This document shows positions 5,223 to 10,528 of a stretch of 11,432 bases of DNA, in pieces. How positions within the stretch are numbered: position 1 is the stretch's first letter; each line of letters opens with the position of its first letter. The notes under the pieces were generated by a model. That model searched no databases. It was not told the origin of the DNA and worked only from the letters and a program-made list of their open reading frames with translations. The stretch is from Chloroflexota bacterium (GTDB lineage Bacteria; Chloroflexota; Dehalococcoidia; Lucifugimonadales; JACPCL1): the NCBI GenBank assembly GCA_016210395.1, contig JACQUI010000010.1:1-11432 (forward strand). Direction: 5' to 3'. The position numbers were made by a program, and so were the translations under genes.

Positions 5223-6172
5223 TGTCCATCCTAGTGGTGGGCTCGGTAGCCTACGACGCCGTCAGTACGCCCACGGCCAGCCTCAAGCAGTCCCTGGGCG
5301 GCTCGGCCACCTTCTTTTCGTTGGCCGCTAGCTACTTTGCGCCCGTGAGCGTCGTAGGCGTCGTAGGCGAGGACTTCCGCTGGGAAGACCTCCATATGCT
5401 TGAAGAGCACGGCATAGACACTGGCGGCCTCGTGAAGCGTCCTGGCAAGACCTTCCGCTGGGTGGGCGAGTACGGGCAAGACATGAACGAGGCCCACACC
5501 CTGGACACCCAGCTCAACGTCTTCGCAAACTTCAAGCCGGTGCTCCCTGCCGCGGCGCGCAAGCCCCCCTTCCTGTTCCTGGCCAACATTGACCCGGACC
5601 TTCAGCAGGCGGTCCTGGGCCAGCTTCAGGATCGCCCCCGCCTGGTGGGGGGCGATACCATGAACTTCTGGATCCAGGGCAAGGGCGACTCCCTGGCGAA
5701 GGTGATCGGCGCGGTGGGCACGCTCCTGATCAACGAGGGGGAGATTCGCCTGCTGACCGGCGAGCCCAACCTGGTCAAGGCCGCGCGCCAGGTGCTGCGT
5801 CAAGGCCCGGGCATGGTGGTGGTGAAGCGCGGCGAATACGGCGCAATCTGCTTCACGAAGGACGACGTCTTCGCCACGCCGGCCTATCCGTTGGAAACGG
5901 TCGTGGACCCCACAGGCGCGGGAGATACCTTCGCCGGCGGTTTCATGGGCTACCTGGCCGCCACCGGCGACCTGAGCATCGCAAGCGTGCGGCGCGCCAT
6001 GATCGTCGGCTCGGTCATGGCCTCCTTCACCGTGGAGGACTTCGGGCCGGCGCGACTGCAATCGGCCACTGCCCAGGAGATACAAGAGCGGTACCGGGAG
6101 TTCTGGAAGCTGACCTATTTTGACGGCAACGGCGAACGCCCGCTGCCCAGGAGGACATCCGTAGGGGCGTAA
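5222..6172 (+). CDS. PfkB-family (ribokinase-like) kinase
   Basis: The 316-residue protein has the ribokinase fold landmarks: LGGSATFFS near residues 25-33 (substrate lid and GG switch), NEGE at 171-174 (the NxxE phosphate/Mg motif), and the PfkB signature 2 DPTGAGDTFAGGFMGYLA starting at 229, with catalytic base Asp235. It phosphorylates a sugar or nucleoside with ATP in the cytoplasm; the substrate is not decided by these motifs. Neighbouring ahcY and mtnP release adenosine and adenine nucleoside products, so adenosine kinase activity is an attractive but unproven reading. The start ATG overlaps the preceding stop by one base, with AAGGA (5212-5216) upstream. The last three codons and stop (gta ggg gcg taa) lie inside a 27-bp palindromic repeat, so the natural C-terminus may have been altered by that repeat. 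Confidence 0.88.
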   Translation: MSILVVGSVAYDAVSTPTASLKQSLGGSATFFSLAASYFAPVSVVGVVGEDFRWEDLHMLEEHGIDTGGLVKRPGKTFRWVGEYGQDMNEAHTLDTQLNVFANFKPVLPAAARKPPFLFLANIDPDLQQAVLGQLQDRPRLVGGDTMNFWIQGKGDSLAKVIGAVGTLLINEGEIRLLTGEPNLVKAARQVLRQGPGMVVVKRGEYGAICFTKDDVFATPAYPLETVVDPTGAGDTFAGGFMGYLAATGDLSIASVRRAMIVGSVMASFTVEDFGPARLQSATAQEIQERYREFWKLTYFDGNGERPLPRRTSVGA

Positions 6173-6187
6173 GCCTTACGCCCCTAC
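6161..6187. repeat. 27-bp perfect palindrome covering the pfkB-family stop codon
   Basis: GTAGGGGCGTAAG (6161-6173) and CTTACGCCCCTAC (6175-6187) are exact reverse complements around one central C. Palindromes beginning GTAGGGGCG and ending CGCCCCTAC are, from general knowledge, a common dispersed intergenic repeat in several phyla. Here the left arm supplies the codons Val-Gly-Ala and the TAA of the kinase gene. A transcript would form a stable hairpin, but no T-run follows. Confidence 0.8.
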
Positions 6188-6217
6188 TTGGACACCTTTG
6201 AGCGGAGGAGGCGACGC

Positions 6218-6766
6218 ATGACCCAGCAGCAGACGCTCTTGACCGTAGAGGACTTCTACCGGCTCTATAGCGGCAAAGAGGGCCGCCACGAGCTGGTGAA
6301 AGGGGAAGTTGTCCAGATGGCGCCGCCCGGGTACCAGCACAGCAATGTGGCTCTCACTATTGGCGCCCTCATTCGAGCCCATGCCAGACAGCATGGATTG
6401 GGCAGGGCCGTGGCTTGTTGTGGCTTCATCCTGGGACCAGCCACCGTCCGCGCGCCTGACCTGGCCTTCGTTAGGCAGGAGCGTATCCCAGAAAAGCGGC
6501 TGCCCACCGGCTACTTCGATGGCCCGCCGGACCTGGCCGTTGAGGTGGTGTCGCCATCGGACACCGCCGCCGAGATAGAAGCGAAGGTGCACGACTACGT
6601 GCGCAGCGGCGTTGCCCAGGTATGGGTCGTCTACCCGGAAGGGAAACGTGTTCACGTGTTCACCAGCGACGGCAAGGGTATGCGGCTCGAAGCAGGCGAC
6701 ACCCTCACCGGCGGCGACGTGCTTCCCGGCTTTGCGGTAACAGTGAGTGAGCTGTTTGAGGCGTGA
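6218..6766 (+). CDS. Uma2-family (DUF820) PD-(D/E)XK nuclease-like protein
   Basis: The 182-residue protein matches the Uma2 family (PF05685): RHELVKGEVVQMAPPG (23-38), H41, APDLAFV with Asp81, GPPDLAVEVVSPSD with Glu109, and the following Lys123 in AEIEAKVHDYVRSGVAQVWVVYP. These form a restriction-endonuclease-like core. Such genes are often found in many copies in Chloroflexi and cyanobacteria, and their cellular role is not established. Start ATG 6218 is preceded by GGAGGAG (6204-6210) at 7 bases; an upstream TTG at 6188 has no such site and abuts the palindrome. Its placement between the kinase and ahcY, directly after a dispersed palindrome, suggests later insertion into the SAM-cycle cluster. 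Confidence 0.87.
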   Translation: MTQQQTLLTVEDFYRLYSGKEGRHELVKGEVVQMAPPGYQHSNVALTIGALIRAHARQHGLGRAVACCGFILGPATVRAPDLAFVRQERIPEKRLPTGYFDGPPDLAVEVVSPSDTAAEIEAKVHDYVRSGVAQVWVVYPEGKRVHVFTSDGKGMRLEAGDTLTGGDVLPGFAVTVSELFEA

Positions 6767-6796
6767 AGGTGAGCAGCTCGTGAGAAGTACGGAACT

Positions 6797-6818
6797 GGCG
6801 CATGGGCATCCCTGCGCC
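6797..6818 (+). repeat. Leader hairpin before ahcY
   Basis: GGCGCA (6797-6802) pairs with TGCGCC (6813-6818), and GGG (6804-6806) with CCC (6810-6812), leaving a 3-base loop and a one-base bulge. It ends 6 bases before the ahcY ribosome binding site GAGAGGAG (6825-6832). It does not match the S-adenosylhomocysteine riboswitch consensus I know. It may only be a stabilising hairpin between the Uma2 gene and ahcY. Confidence 0.4.
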
Positions 6819-6835
6819 CTGTATGAGAGGAGTGG

Positions 6836-8110
6836 GTGTTGACTACAAAACAGACCAAGGGAGACGTGAAGGACCGCGCGCTGGCCCGCCAGGGCGTGGA
6901 CCACATCGAGTGGGCCGCCAGGGATATGCCTGTGCTTCGCCTGATCCGGGAGCGGTTCGGCAAAGAGAAGCCCCTGAAGGGGCTGCGATTGTCGGCTTGC
7001 CTGCACGTGACAACGGAGACCGCTAACCTGGCCATCACCCTGAAAGAGGGCGGGGCCGACGTGACGCTGTGCGCCAGCAACCCGCTGAGCACCCAGGACG
7101 ACACGGCGGCGGCGCTGGTGGCGGAGTACGGCATCGCAACGTACGCCATCAAGGGCGAAGATAACGAGACCTACTACAGGCACATCCGGGCTGCCCTGGA
7201 GCAAGCCCCTCACATGACTATGGACGACGGCGCAGACCTGGTGACCGTGCTGCATTCGGAGCGCCAGGACCTGCTTGGCAACGTCATCGGCGGCACGGAA
7301 GAGACGACCACCGGCGTCATCCGTCTCAAGGCCCTGGCCCAGGAGGGCAAGCTGAAGTACCCCATCGTGGCAGTGAACGACGCCGATACCAAGCACTTCT
7401 TCGATAACCGCTACGGCACGGGCCAGTCCACCCTGGACGGCGTCACACGCGCCACCAACATCCTGTGGGCCGGCCGCAAGGTGGTCGTGGCGGGCTACGG
7501 CTGGTGCGGGCGGGGCGTCGCCATGCGCGCCAAGGGCATGGGCGCTCACGTCATCGTGACGGAGGTAGACCCCATCCGCGCGCTGGAGGCCGTCATGGAC
7601 GGCTACCAGGCCATGCCGATGATGGAAGCCGCCAGGATCGGCGACGTGTTCATCACCACCACGGGCAACGTCCATGTGATAGACGCGCCGCACCTGAAGG
7701 TGATGAAGGACGGCGCAATCCTGGCCAACAGCGGCCACTTCAACGTGGAGATCAACATCCCGGCGCTGGAGAGCATGGCCGAGACGCACCGCAAAGTCCG
7801 CGAGTTCGTTGAGGAGTACGCCCTGGAGGACGGGCGCAAGCTGTACCTCCTGGGCGAGGGCCGACTCATCAACCTGGCGGCGGCGGAGGGGCACCCCTCC
7901 AGCGTCATGGACATGAGTTTCGCCAACCAGGCGCTCTCAGCGGAGTACCTTGCCAGGGAGGCCAGGCGGCTTGCCCCCGGCGTCTACCCCGTGCCCAGGG
8001 AGCTGGACCAGGAGATTGGGCGGCTAAAGCTCATCTCCATGGGCGTGGGCATAGACACGCTGACCGCCGAGCAGCAGAAGTACCTGGCAAGCTGGGAGAG
8101 CGGGACGTAA
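6836..8110 (+). CDS. ahcY: Adenosylhomocysteinase (SAH hydrolase)
   Basis: The enzyme reversibly splits S-adenosylhomocysteine into adenosine and homocysteine, using bound NAD, and so relieves product inhibition of methyltransferases. In its 424 residues are SACLHVTTETA (53-63), DDGADL (Asp131), EETTTG (Glu156), DADTKHFFDNRYGTG (Lys186, Asp190, Asn191), the Rossmann motif GYGWCGRG (220-227), Glu243 of TEVD, NSGHFNVEI (His301), and LINLAAAEGHPSSVMDMSFANQ. The position after YG that is Cys in animal enzymes is Thr195 here. The C-terminus ends in EQQKYLASW without the longer KPDHYRY tail, the short form seen in archaea and Thermotoga. Start is GTG 6836 or the adjacent TTG 6839; AGGAG (6828-6832) is 3 or 6 bases away, so TTG is at least as likely. 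Confidence 0.95.
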   Translation: MLTTKQTKGDVKDRALARQGVDHIEWAARDMPVLRLIRERFGKEKPLKGLRLSACLHVTTETANLAITLKEGGADVTLCASNPLSTQDDTAAALVAEYGIATYAIKGEDNETYYRHIRAALEQAPHMTMDDGADLVTVLHSERQDLLGNVIGGTEETTTGVIRLKALAQEGKLKYPIVAVNDADTKHFFDNRYGTGQSTLDGVTRATNILWAGRKVVVAGYGWCGRGVAMRAKGMGAHVIVTEVDPIRALEAVMDGYQAMPMMEAARIGDVFITTTGNVHVIDAPHLKVMKDGAILANSGHFNVEINIPALESMAETHRKVREFVEEYALEDGRKLYLLGEGRLINLAAAEGHPSSVMDMSFANQALSAEYLAREARRLAPGVYPVPRELDQEIGRLKLISMGVGIDTLTAEQQKYLASWESGT

Positions 8111-8111
8111 G

Positions 8112-8144
8112 GCAAAAAGAAAGGACAGACCTTTCAGCCTGTCC
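8112..8144 (-). terminator. Minus-strand intrinsic terminator
   Basis: Read on the minus strand, GGACAG (8144-8139) pairs with CTGTCC (8128-8123) across a 10-base loop, and the transcript then runs into TTTCTTTTT (8122-8114). On the plus strand the hairpin is followed by CTTCGG, not a T-run, so it faces left. It would end a transcript entering from the RNA candidate at 8305-8434, at about 320 nt in total, and lies directly behind the ahcY stop. Confidence 0.5.
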
Positions 8145-8156
8145 CTTCGGCCACCC

Positions 8157-8380
8157 AAGAGCGGCCCCGCTTGATACCCGGTAAGAAAAGCATAGTACGT
8201 ACCAGACGCATAGTCAAGACGCTATTGAGAGTCTTGATATTCAAGAGGTCTTGGCTGTCTCAAACAGTATTGCTGTGGACGGTTCAGCAATATGAAAGTA
8301 AAGCAAAACGGAGAGCAGGGGACTTGCACCCCATCCCCCTCGTCAGGGGACCCACCGGGTATCAAGCGGGGCCGTCTCTT
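8157..8380. repeat. Long-range 26-bp inverted repeat between ahcY and metK
   Basis: Positions 8162-8182 and 8354-8374 are exact reverse complements over 21 bp. After a single unpaired base (T8375) the pairing continues for 5 bp (AAGAG 8157-8161 with CTCTT 8376-8380). The interior of about 170 bp holds further hairpins: TCAAGAC/GTCTTGA near 8213-8237, and TATTGCTG/CAGCAATA near 8267-8292. No flanking duplication is seen, so a transposon origin is not supported. The right arm is shared with the P2 helix of the RNA candidate and can pair with only one partner at a time. Confidence 0.8.
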
Positions 8381-8434
8381 CAACGGTTTACTCTCCAAGG
8401 GCGGTTCGCTTGAAATCCCTAGAGGACTCTCCGC
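8305..8434 (-). ncRNA. Candidate tRNA-like structured small RNA, unrecognised
   Basis: On the minus strand CGGAGAG (8433-8427) pairs perfectly with CTCTCCG (8315-8309) as a closing helix, and TTTT follows. Inside, GGG and TCAAGCG of 8419-8407 pair with CGCTTGA and CCC of 8368-8357. Three hairpins follow, each with a 7-nt loop: CCGT/ACGG (8386-8372), TCCCC/GGGGA (8350-8334) and GGGG/CCCC (8332-8318). The last loop, TGCAAGT, is one base from the tRNA T-loop TTCAAGT and sits two bases from the closing helix, as a T-arm would. A near-consensus promoter lies 7 bases upstream (8469-8441). It does not fit tRNA (no D-arm, too long), tmRNA, RNase P RNA, SRP RNA or the riboswitch classes I know. The same fold could act on the plus strand as a metK leader; the promoter and U-run favour minus. 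Confidence 0.45.
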
Positions 8435-8440
8435 ACGGAT

Positions 8441-8469
8441 ATTCTAATCACGCCTGAAAGGCGTGTCAA
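8441..8469 (-). promoter_or_regulatory. Near-consensus minus-strand sigma-70 promoter
   Basis: On the minus strand a perfect -35 TTGACA (8469-8464) is followed by exactly 17 bases and TAGAAT (8446-8441), a 5-of-6 -10 box. Start is expected near 8434, the first base before the closing helix of the RNA candidate. The spacer contains a dyad, CACGCC/GGCGTG (8449-8454/8460-8465), which could be an operator or, in the metK mRNA, a leader hairpin. The nearest minus-strand product is the candidate RNA; there is no minus-strand gene. Confidence 0.65.
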
Positions 8470-8497
8470 TCAGGAACCCAAGAAAAGGAGCACACGC

Positions 8498-9721
8498 ATG
8501 GGACTCAGCTTCAATGACTCGCCATCCTTCCTCTGGACTTCGGAGTCCGTGACCGAGGGTCACCCGGATAAGCTGTGCGACCAGGTCTCAGACGCGATCC
8601 TGGACGCCATCCTCGCCAAGGACCCAATGGGTAGGGTCGCATGCGAGACGGGCGTGACCACGGGGCTGGTGGTGGTGATGGGCGAGATCACGACGGACTG
8701 CTACGTGGATATCCCGCAGATTGTGCGGGACACCATCAAGAACATTGGATACACCAACGCCAACTACGGCATTGACTACGCGACTTGCGGCGTCGTCGTC
8801 TCCATCAAAGAGCAGTCACCCGATATCAAACCGGCCGTGAACACCTCCCTGGAGGTGCGCACCGGCCAGAAACAGGACGAGTGGGAGCGCCTGGGCGCAG
8901 GCGACCAGGGCATGATGCTGGGTTACGCCTGCAACGAGACGCCGGAGCTCATGCCCCTGCCCATCTCCCTGGCCCACGCCCTCTGCAAGCGCCTTAGCAT
9001 CGTGCGCAAGGAGGGCATCCTGCCCTACCTGCGGCCCGACGGCAAGTCCCAGGTCACCATCGAGTACGCCTACGGCGTGCCCAAGCGCATAGACACCGTT
9101 GTGGTCAGCGCCCAGCACGCCCCCGAGGCCACCCTCGCCCAGATCCAGCGTGACGTAAGACAGCATGTCGTGGACGCCGTGCTGCCCAAAGGCCTGGTGG
9201 ACAGCAAGACCAAGTTCTACATCAACCCCTCCGGCAGCTTCGTCGTCGGCGGCCCCAGCGGGGATACCGGCCTGACGGGGCGCAAGATCCTGGTGGACAC
9301 CTATGGGTCCAGCGCCCGCCACGGCGGCGGCGCCTTCTCCGGCAAGGATCCCACGAAGGTGGACCGCTCCGCAGCCTACGCCGCCCGCTACGTCGCCAAG
9401 AACATCGTGGCGGCGGGGCTTGCCGACCGCTGCGAGGTGCAGGTGTCCTACGCCATCGGCATGGCCGAGCCTATCTCCGTCAGCGTGGAGACCTTCCAGA
9501 CCGGCAAGGTCAGCGACGAGACCATCAACGTCCTGGTCAAGAAGCACTTCGACCTGCGCCCCGGCGCAATCATCCACAACATGAACCTGCGCCGCCCGCT
9601 GTACAAGCAGGTCGCCTCCTACGGCCACTTCGGCCGCGACGACCTGGGCGTCCCCTGGGAGCGCACCGACAAGGCGGAGGTCTTGCGCAAGGAGGCGCTG
9701 GCCGCCGCCGCGAGGCGGTAG
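8498..9721 (+). CDS. metK: S-adenosylmethionine synthetase
   Basis: MetK makes S-adenosylmethionine from methionine and ATP, releasing phosphate and pyrophosphate, in the cytoplasm. The 407 residues include SESVTEGHPDKLCDQVSDAILD (His22 of the ATP site), GEITTDCYVDIPQIVR, the signature GAGDQGMMLGYA (from 133), PDGKSQVTIEY, GGPSGDTGLTGRKILVDTYG, and the phosphate loop GGGAFSGKDPTKVDRS (276-291). The length is usual for the family. ATG 8498 follows AAAAGGAG (8483-8490) by 7 bases. No SAM-I riboswitch precedes this gene, unlike mtnA; instead the long structured ahcY-metK gap lies upstream. A rho-independent hairpin follows. Confidence 0.97.
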   Translation: MGLSFNDSPSFLWTSESVTEGHPDKLCDQVSDAILDAILAKDPMGRVACETGVTTGLVVVMGEITTDCYVDIPQIVRDTIKNIGYTNANYGIDYATCGVVVSIKEQSPDIKPAVNTSLEVRTGQKQDEWERLGAGDQGMMLGYACNETPELMPLPISLAHALCKRLSIVRKEGILPYLRPDGKSQVTIEYAYGVPKRIDTVVVSAQHAPEATLAQIQRDVRQHVVDAVLPKGLVDSKTKFYINPSGSFVVGGPSGDTGLTGRKILVDTYGSSARHGGGAFSGKDPTKVDRSAAYAARYVAKNIVAAGLADRCEVQVSYAIGMAEPISVSVETFQTGKVSDETINVLVKKHFDLRPGAIIHNMNLRRPLYKQVASYGHFGRDDLGVPWERTDKAEVLRKEALAAAARR

Positions 9722-9747
9722 GTCGCAATCTGGGATCACCCAAGGAA

Positions 9748-9778
9748 AGAGGGGCCAACACTTGGCCCCTCTCTTGTT
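9748..9778 (+). terminator. metK terminator hairpin
   Basis: AGAGGGGCCAA (9748-9758) pairs perfectly with TTGGCCCCTCT (9762-9772) over 11 bp with the 3-base loop CAC, then CTTGTT. The T-tract is weak, but the position 27 bases after the metK stop and the strong stem fit a transcription terminator. Confidence 0.75.
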
Positions 9779-9875
9779 CCTGTGTCATTCCCTGCGTCTG
9801 GCTTGTGAAGACGGAAGCCGTAAGTCAGTCGCCGGTGTCACAACATTGTAGCACGTGGCAAGCCTCCTCATTTCG

Positions 9876-9884
9876 TGATAGAAT
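9876..9884 (+). promoter_or_regulatory. Extended -10 promoter of the SEC-C gene
   Basis: TGATAGAAT matches the extended -10 TGn-TATAAT with one mismatch, and TGGCAA (9856-9861) 17 bases upstream is a weak -35. It shares the TAGAAT hexamer with the promoters proposed at 174-182 and 8441-8469. Transcription would start about 50 bases before the ATG at 9942. Confidence 0.4.
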
Positions 9885-9941
9885 CCGTCTTTCGAGTGGG
9901 TTCTAATCGGTCGCCCAGCGGCTCAGGAAAAGAGGTGTGCC

Positions 9942-10156
9942 ATGGCCAGGCTGAACGAGATAGACGAAGAGTTCCGCTTTTGAACCGACCAGCAAGCGTC
10001 GCAAAGGGTTCCCCTCTGAGACGCACGTGAAGCGCGGTCAGCGGGTAGTCCACGGAGAGAAGGAACTCGTGGAGAAGTTGGGGCGCAACGACCCCTGCCC
10101 ATGTGGGTCACGGAAACGGTTTTAGCAGGTGCTGCATGAACAGCGGCAGGTTTTGA
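9942..10156 (+). pseudogene. Small SEC-C zinc-motif protein interrupted by two single-base shifts
   Basis: ATG 9942, with AGAGG (9931-9935) six bases upstream, reads MARLNEIDEEFRF then TGA (9981-9983). Skipping one T of TTTT (9978-9981) opens EPTSKRRKGFPSETHVKRGQ and on to GRNDPCPCGSRKRF, then TAG (10123-10125). Skipping one T of the next TTTT (10120-10123) gives SRCCMNSGRF and a TGA at 10154-10156. Joined, the protein has about 70 residues and ends in CPCGSRKRFSRCC, an exact CxCx8CC SEC-C zinc motif as found at the C-terminus of SecA. That both repairs rebuild the motif shows one original gene. It may be truly decayed, misread in homopolymers during sequencing, or translated by +1 slippage on UUU-U. 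SEC-C motifs bind zinc and often partner ribosomes or SecB; function here is unknown. Confidence 0.75.
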
Positions 10157-10195
10157 CGGCGCCAATCGTTCCCACTACTCCCGTAACTAGACGAA

Positions 10196-10220
10196 GGGGT
10201 GCTCCAATGTGGAGCACCCC
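10196..10220. terminator. Perfect 11-bp hairpin after the SEC-C gene
   Basis: GGGGTGCTCCA (10196-10206) and TGGAGCACCCC (10210-10220) are exact reverse complements around the loop ATG. It lies 40 bases after the last stop of the SEC-C reading and is well placed to end transcription, but no T-run follows on either strand, so factor-independent termination is uncertain. From 10221 to 10371 I see no feature. Confidence 0.5.
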
Positions 10221-10371
10221 AACCTATTCCAGCCCATCTGTTTACAGCGTTCCGTCTCCTTTTCAGGCTGAATTCTTCAGGTATGAGACATCACTTACTC
10301 CTGTTCTTCTGCCCGCCCGCTGAAGCCACCCGCCCCTTTGCCAAAAACGCCAACTGTGGTAGTTCTGCGGT

Positions 10372-10478
10372 CTGCCCGTTTGCCTATTGCCCGAATGCCC
10401 TTGTGCCTATGCCCTACGCCCGAATGCCTGAATGCCCGCTCCTTGCCCGCCCGCTTGCCCCTTTGCCCGTTTGCCCGT
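10372..10478. repeat. Degenerate TGCCCG(A/T)(A/T)-type short tandem repeat
   Basis: About a dozen imperfect units of 7-9 bases follow one another, such as TGCCCGTT, TGCCTATT, TGCCCGAA, TGCCCTTG, TGCCTA, CGCCCGAA, TGCCTGAA, TGCCCCTTT and TGCCCGTT. The unit length varies, so no reading frame is kept and it is unlikely to encode a repeat peptide. Looser copies reach back to about 10310. The array ends just before the phosphohexomutase gene and includes the bases proposed as its -35 box. Confidence 0.65.
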
Positions 10479-10483
10479 ACTAT
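10455..10483 (+). promoter_or_regulatory. Possible promoter of the phosphohexomutase gene
   Basis: TTGCCC (10455-10460), a 4-of-6 -35, is 17 bases before TACTAT (10478-10483), a 5-of-6 -10. The -35 is formed by the tandem repeat itself, so it may be fortuitous. The next gene starts at 10529. Confidence 0.3.
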
Positions 10484-10528
10484 TGGAAAGGCTTTCGGGC
10501 CATCAAGCACTTCACCGGGGGGCAGAGC

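Noticed and set aside
6176..7894. A 572-codon minus-strand ORF opposite the Uma2 gene and ahcY.
   Set aside because: It is a shadow of GC-rich codons; the plus strand in the same place encodes clear Uma2 and AhcY proteins with catalytic motifs.
8157..8380. A second transposable element, using the 26-bp inverted repeats as termini.
   Set aside because: The flanking bases show no direct duplication, the interior holds no gene, and one arm is part of another conserved-looking helix.
8171..8413. An 80-codon plus-strand ORF between ahcY and metK.
   Set aside because: It lies across the inverted repeat and RNA candidate, has no ribosome binding site, and its translation shows no recognisable domain.
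8309..8433. A minus-strand tRNA-Ser gene, because the 3' part looks like a T-arm plus a CTCTCCG acceptor strand.
   Set aside because: The span is about 125 nt, there is no D-arm or usable anticodon arm with U33, and the T-loop has G in place of T/U at its second position. Kept only as a tRNA-like RNA candidate.
8111..8497. A SAM-I, SAM-II, SAM-III or SAH riboswitch controlling metK.
   Set aside because: None of the conserved core sequences I know for these classes is present on the plus strand.
10372..10478. A CRISPR array.
   Set aside because: Units are 7-9 bases, degenerate and contiguous, with no spacers.
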